From an uncultured Bacteroidota bacterium (GTDB lineage Bacteria > Bacteroidota > Bacteroidia > Bacteroidales > P3), in NCBI GenBank assembly GCA_902766265.1, contig CACXCY010000205.1:1-9201 (forward strand): a stretch of DNA of 9,201 nt, given 5' to 3'. Made by a program: the position numbers and the translations under genes. This document shows, one piece after another, positions 7,023-9,201 of this stretch. The notes under the pieces were generated by a model. That model was given only the letters and a program-made list of their open reading frames with translations. It had not been told where the DNA came from and did not search any database. Each line of letters starts with the position of its first letter. The stretch's first letter is position 1.

Positions 7023-7055
7023 TAAAGATACAACTTTTATTTGATACAACAGCAA
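7023..7055 (-). promoter_or_regulatory. Candidate promoter for the flavodiiron cluster
   Basis: On the minus strand, TATCTTTA (7030 to 7023) matches the Bacteroidota -7 box TAnnTTTG in all but the last base. A weak -33 candidate, TTGC (7055 to 7052), lies 21 nt upstream. No exact TAnnTTTG occurs elsewhere in this gap on the minus strand. Transcription would start near 7016, about 150 nt before the preferred ATG at 6865 and about 58 nt before the alternative ATG at 6958. One mismatch and a poor -33 box keep this tentative. Confidence 0.4.
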
Positions 7056-7113
7056 TATTCCGCTAACTTTTTGCCAAGCGCTCCCTGCACCCGATATTAT
7101 AATGTATACCCCC

Positions 7114-7136
7114 AAAAAATTGGTGCTGCACCAATT
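7114..7136 (-). terminator. Probable intrinsic terminator after the dehydratase gene (perfect palindrome with T run)
   Basis: AATTGGTGCTGCACCAATT (7118-7136) is an inverted repeat with 9-nt arms around one central base. As RNA it would fold into an 8-bp stem with a 3-nt loop. On the minus strand it runs into six T (AATTTTTT, ending at 7114) and then GGGGG, as expected for a rho-independent terminator. It lies about 97 nt after the dehydratase stop. The modest G+C of the stem and the short T run leave room for an operator instead, since the site is about 60 bp upstream of the flavodiiron promoter candidate. Confidence 0.6.
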
Positions 7137-7233
7137 GTCGAAGTAATACTTACCAATTTTAATAATCCTTGCGAGCAGAGAATGTGGATGCTAAAGATGG
7201 CTGCGAGGGAACGGCGAACGTCACCTAAAGCTG

Positions 7234-9162
7234 CTATGCGTTGCCTATGTCGCCAGCATGGTCGAGCTGACAATAGACGCTGTTGTTACTGACAAACTCG
7301 GGGACTATCTCCTTCATCTTAGCCACAATGCGCATATCGTCCAAGGTCTCCAACTCGTCCCACAGCTTCTCATACTCCTTGTCGACATCGGCGACGGAGT
7401 ATTGGCGCACTTTGGCGTGCATAATCTTGGGGTGGCGCGTGGGGATGGTATTCTCCTTGGTGGCCAGAAGTTCCTCGTAGAGTTTCTCACCTGGACGAAG
7501 GCCGATTTCCTTGATTTCTATATTCTTCAGTCCGCTCAGCTGTATCATCTTGCGAGCCAAGTCGTATATCTTGACAGGATGCCCCATGTCGAACACAAAG
7601 ATGTCGCTGCCCGCACCGATGGCACCCGCCTCAAGCACCAGAGTGCATGCCTCAGGGATAGTCATAAAGTAGCGGGTGATGTCTTTGTGCGTCACCGTCA
7701 ACGGGCCGCCAGCGGCCAATTGCTTCTTGAACAACGGGATAACACTTCCATTGCTGCCCAACACATTACCGAAACGAGTGGTGATGAAATGGGTCTTCTC
7801 CGTGGAATGGCTCTGCGTGTAGATTTCAGCCATACGCTTCGTGGCACCCATCACATTGGTGGGATTCACCGCCTTGTCGGTCGAAATCATGACAAACTTC
7901 TCCGTACCATATTTGATAGCCAAGTCAGCCAAATTCTTGGTGCCAAACACGTTGACATAGACCGCCTCATAGGGATTCTCCTCCATAAAGGGCACATGCT
8001 TGTAGGCCGCCGCATGATACACCAGCTGAGGATGATACATATTGAATACCTCTTCGATGCGAGCTTTGTCCTTCACATTGGCGATAACAAACTCCATCTT
8101 GGACAACACCCCTTTGAACTGCTCCGTATTGCGCAACTCAAACTGCAGATCGTACATCGGCGACTCTGCCTGGTCAAGCATCACCACTTTGGCAATGTCG
8201 TATCGGAGCAACTGACGACAGATTTCGCTGCCTATGCTGCCTGCGGCACCTGTCACCAGAACCACTTTGCCTTCCACTTCCCGACGCACATTTGAGTTGT
8301 CCAGCTTGATGCTCTCACGCTCCAGCAAGTCTTCAATCTTGGCACTCTCCAACTGGTTGACACCGAACGAACCGTCAATCCATGTATTGATATGGGGCAC
8401 CGATTTCACCTCCAACCCCAAATCCAACGCCTTGTTGGAAATGGCGCGCTTCTGAATCAGACGGATAGACGGAATGGCAATGATCAACTGCTTCACCTGT
8501 TTTTTCTTGATGAACTTAGGGCTCAACACCGTACGATAGCCCAGCACCGGCACACCGTTGAGATGCTGTCCCAGTTTCATCACATCGTCATCAATAAACG
8601 CAACCACCTTGTACTCGTATATCTGATCCTGCATAAGGGCATTGTAGGTAATCACGCCTGCCGCACCTGCGCCATAGATAACCACGCGACGCTCTATCCG
8701 ATGATGTCTGAAATAGTCATTATAGAAACGTTGAGCTGCCAACCGTGACATAACCATCATACAGATCAGCATAGCGTACAACATCGTCGATTCACGATAA
8801 GACATCAAGCAGTCGGGTGGCAATATATGCCAATTGTTGTTCACATAGTTGCACCCCCACAAGACAACCAGTGGCACTATACAGGAGATAACAATATTGA
8901 AAATGTCGTTCAAACCTGAGTGACGGATGATGCCGCGATAGGTGCCAAACAGCAAGAAGCAGAGAAGCGTCAACGCTGCGCCTATACAGAGTTCCACCAA
9001 CTGATAGGCACCGAAGAACGTTCCTCTACTCAATGCCCGGGCCAACACAAAGGCCACAACGAACATTGACATATCAGCCATTAAGATAATCCAGCGGGGT
9101 ACCGTCGAATGACGATACGATTGGACGAATTTCATTAATACCTTCTTTGGATTCTTCATCAT
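7234..9162 (-). CDS. Membrane-bound UDP-HexNAc 4,6-dehydratase-type polysaccharide biosynthesis protein (CapD/WbpM/PglF family)
   Basis: These enzymes use bound NAD(P) to dehydrate UDP-GlcNAc or a similar sugar to a 4-keto-6-deoxy intermediate for capsule, O-antigen or glycoprotein glycans. The 642 residues fit the long membrane-anchored form. There are four predicted helices (about 22-44, 52-73, 86-105 and 124-142), then a first Rossmann-like domain with GAGAAG (164-169), then the catalytic SDR domain with TGAAGSIGSE (304-313), HAAAYKHVP (383-391), STDKAVNP (427-434) and NVMGATKRM (436-444). The usual SDR Tyr-x3-Lys is Met438-x3-Lys442, the Ser-Met-Lys arrangement known in WbpM/PglF-type dehydratases, so this is family-typical and not a defect. 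LRPGEKLYEELL (555-566) is the conserved C-terminal motif. The exact sugar cannot be read from sequence. The start MMKNPKKVLMKF gives a short basic tail before the first helix. A possible upstream gene ends 3 bp before it, suggesting a larger polysaccharide locus beyond the window. Confidence 0.93.
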   Translation of the reverse strand: MMKNPKKVLMKFVQSYRHSTVPRWIILMADMSMFVVAFVLARALSRGTFFGAYQLVELCIGAALTLLCFLLFGTYRGIIRHSGLNDIFNIVISCIVPLVVLWGCNYVNNNWHILPPDCLMSYRESTMLYAMLICMMVMSRLAAQRFYNDYFRHHRIERRVVIYGAGAAGVITYNALMQDQIYEYKVVAFIDDDVMKLGQHLNGVPVLGYRTVLSPKFIKKKQVKQLIIAIPSIRLIQKRAISNKALDLGLEVKSVPHINTWIDGSFGVNQLESAKIEDLLERESIKLDNSNVRREVEGKVVLVTGAAGSIGSEICRQLLRYDIAKVVMLDQAESPMYDLQFELRNTEQFKGVLSKMEFVIANVKDKARIEEVFNMYHPQLVYHAAAYKHVPFMEENPYEAVYVNVFGTKNLADLAIKYGTEKFVMISTDKAVNPTNVMGATKRMAEIYTQSHSTEKTHFITTRFGNVLGSNGSVIPLFKKQLAAGGPLTVTHKDITRYFMTIPEACTLVLEAGAIGAGSDIFVFDMGHPVKIYDLARKMIQLSGLKNIEIKEIGLRPGEKLYEELLATKENTIPTRHPKIMHAKVRQYSVADVDKEYEKLWDELETLDDMRIVAKMKEIVPEFVSNNSVYCQLDHAGDIGNA

Positions 9163-9165
9163 GAC

Positions 9166-9201
9166 TTATATATTTGCTGTTATTGTTTCTATTTCATCAT
9201 C
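9166..9201 (-). CDS. Possible C-terminal end of an upstream gene (partial)
   Basis: From the window edge the minus strand reads DDEIETITANI and then TAA (9168-9166), 3 bp before the dehydratase ATG. The other two frames hit stops within a few codons. An acidic tail ending just ahead of the next start would be typical of an operon of surface-sugar genes, but eleven open codons can occur by chance and no family can be recognised. Confidence 0.25.
   Translation of the reverse strand, partial: DDEIETITANI

Larger units (their letters stand above)
6866..7233. other. Intergenic region between the dehydratase gene and the flavodiiron gene
   Basis: This 368-bp stretch holds no gene I would defend. 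From the dehydratase stop downwards on the minus strand it contains about 97 bp of unassigned sequence (7137-7233), the palindrome with T run (7114-7136), an A/T-rich stretch, a candidate promoter (7023-7055) and a leader of about 150 nt before the flavodiiron ATG. The last 93 bp (6866-6958) form an open extension in frame with the flavodiiron gene and could be translated if the ATG at 6958 is used. No tRNA or recognisable riboswitch was seen. Confidence 0.6.

Noticed and set aside
5291..7066. A 591-codon open frame on the plus strand opposite the flavodiiron gene
   Set aside because: It is the antisense of a gene with clear family motifs across all four domains; its translation is rich in His, Val and Gln with no recognisable domain, which is typical of a shadow frame in G+C-balanced coding DNA.
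7041..7292. An 83-codon plus-strand open frame spanning the intergenic region
   Set aside because: It runs over the palindrome and into the antisense of the dehydratase C-terminus, and its translation has no recognisable features.
7854..7884. Apparent loss of the catalytic Tyr in the dehydratase (Met438 in place of Tyr)
   Set aside because: Met with the downstream Lys is the known Ser-Met-Lys arrangement of WbpM/PglF-type dehydratases, so it is not evidence of an inactive enzyme.
7258..8295. A 345-codon plus-strand open frame opposite the dehydratase gene
   Set aside because: It lies entirely inside the antisense of the conserved SDR domain, and its low-complexity His/Leu-rich translation matches no family.

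Overview
The window looks like a chromosomal segment of an anaerobic member of the Bacteroidota, probably Bacteroidales and Prevotella-like. This rests on three things: a DUF4301 protein (a family I know mainly from this phylum), start sites with A-rich leaders instead of Shine-Dalgarno sequences, and a promoter matching the Bacteroides consensus (TTTG, then 20 nt, then TAnnTTTG). The flavodiiron protein, reverse rubrerythrin and rubredoxin point to an anaerobe that copes with transient O2. I saw no mobile elements, CRISPR arrays, tRNAs or rRNAs.

Layout. Plus strand: the last 26 codons of an unidentified gene (1-81), then a DUF4301 protein (106-1665). Everything else reads on the minus strand. 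glmS (3538 to 1670) converges on the DUF4301 gene with only 4 bp between the stop codons. Between glmS and the rubrerythrin lie a strong intrinsic terminator and a consensus glmS promoter, and these partly overlap. Upstream is a tight four-gene cluster, in transcription order: a multidomain flavodiiron protein (6865 to 4970), a 52-residue rubredoxin (4938 to 4780), ferritin (4761 to 4249) and a reverse rubrerythrin (4197 to 3652). An intergenic stretch of about 370 bp, with a palindrome and a candidate promoter, separates it from a membrane-bound UDP-HexNAc 4,6-dehydratase-type gene (9162 to 7234). The last 36 bases may hold the end of another minus-strand gene.

How the genes fit together. 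The four-gene cluster reads as an O2 (or NO), peroxide and iron detoxification module. The flavodiiron protein reduces O2 or NO, rubrerythrin reduces peroxide, ferritin stores the iron that would drive Fenton chemistry, and rubredoxin can shuttle electrons. Three separate [Fe(SCys)4] rubredoxin sites are encoded in four genes. The flavodiiron protein looks like a fusion of an FprA-type core with an Hrb-type module (flavin reductase plus rubredoxin), so it may take electrons from NAD(P)H directly. glmS and the dehydratase concern amino-sugar and surface-polysaccharide precursors. The DUF4301 protein next to glmS carries several motifs resembling UDP-sugar pyrophosphorylases, so it may belong to the same metabolic area; that is inference.
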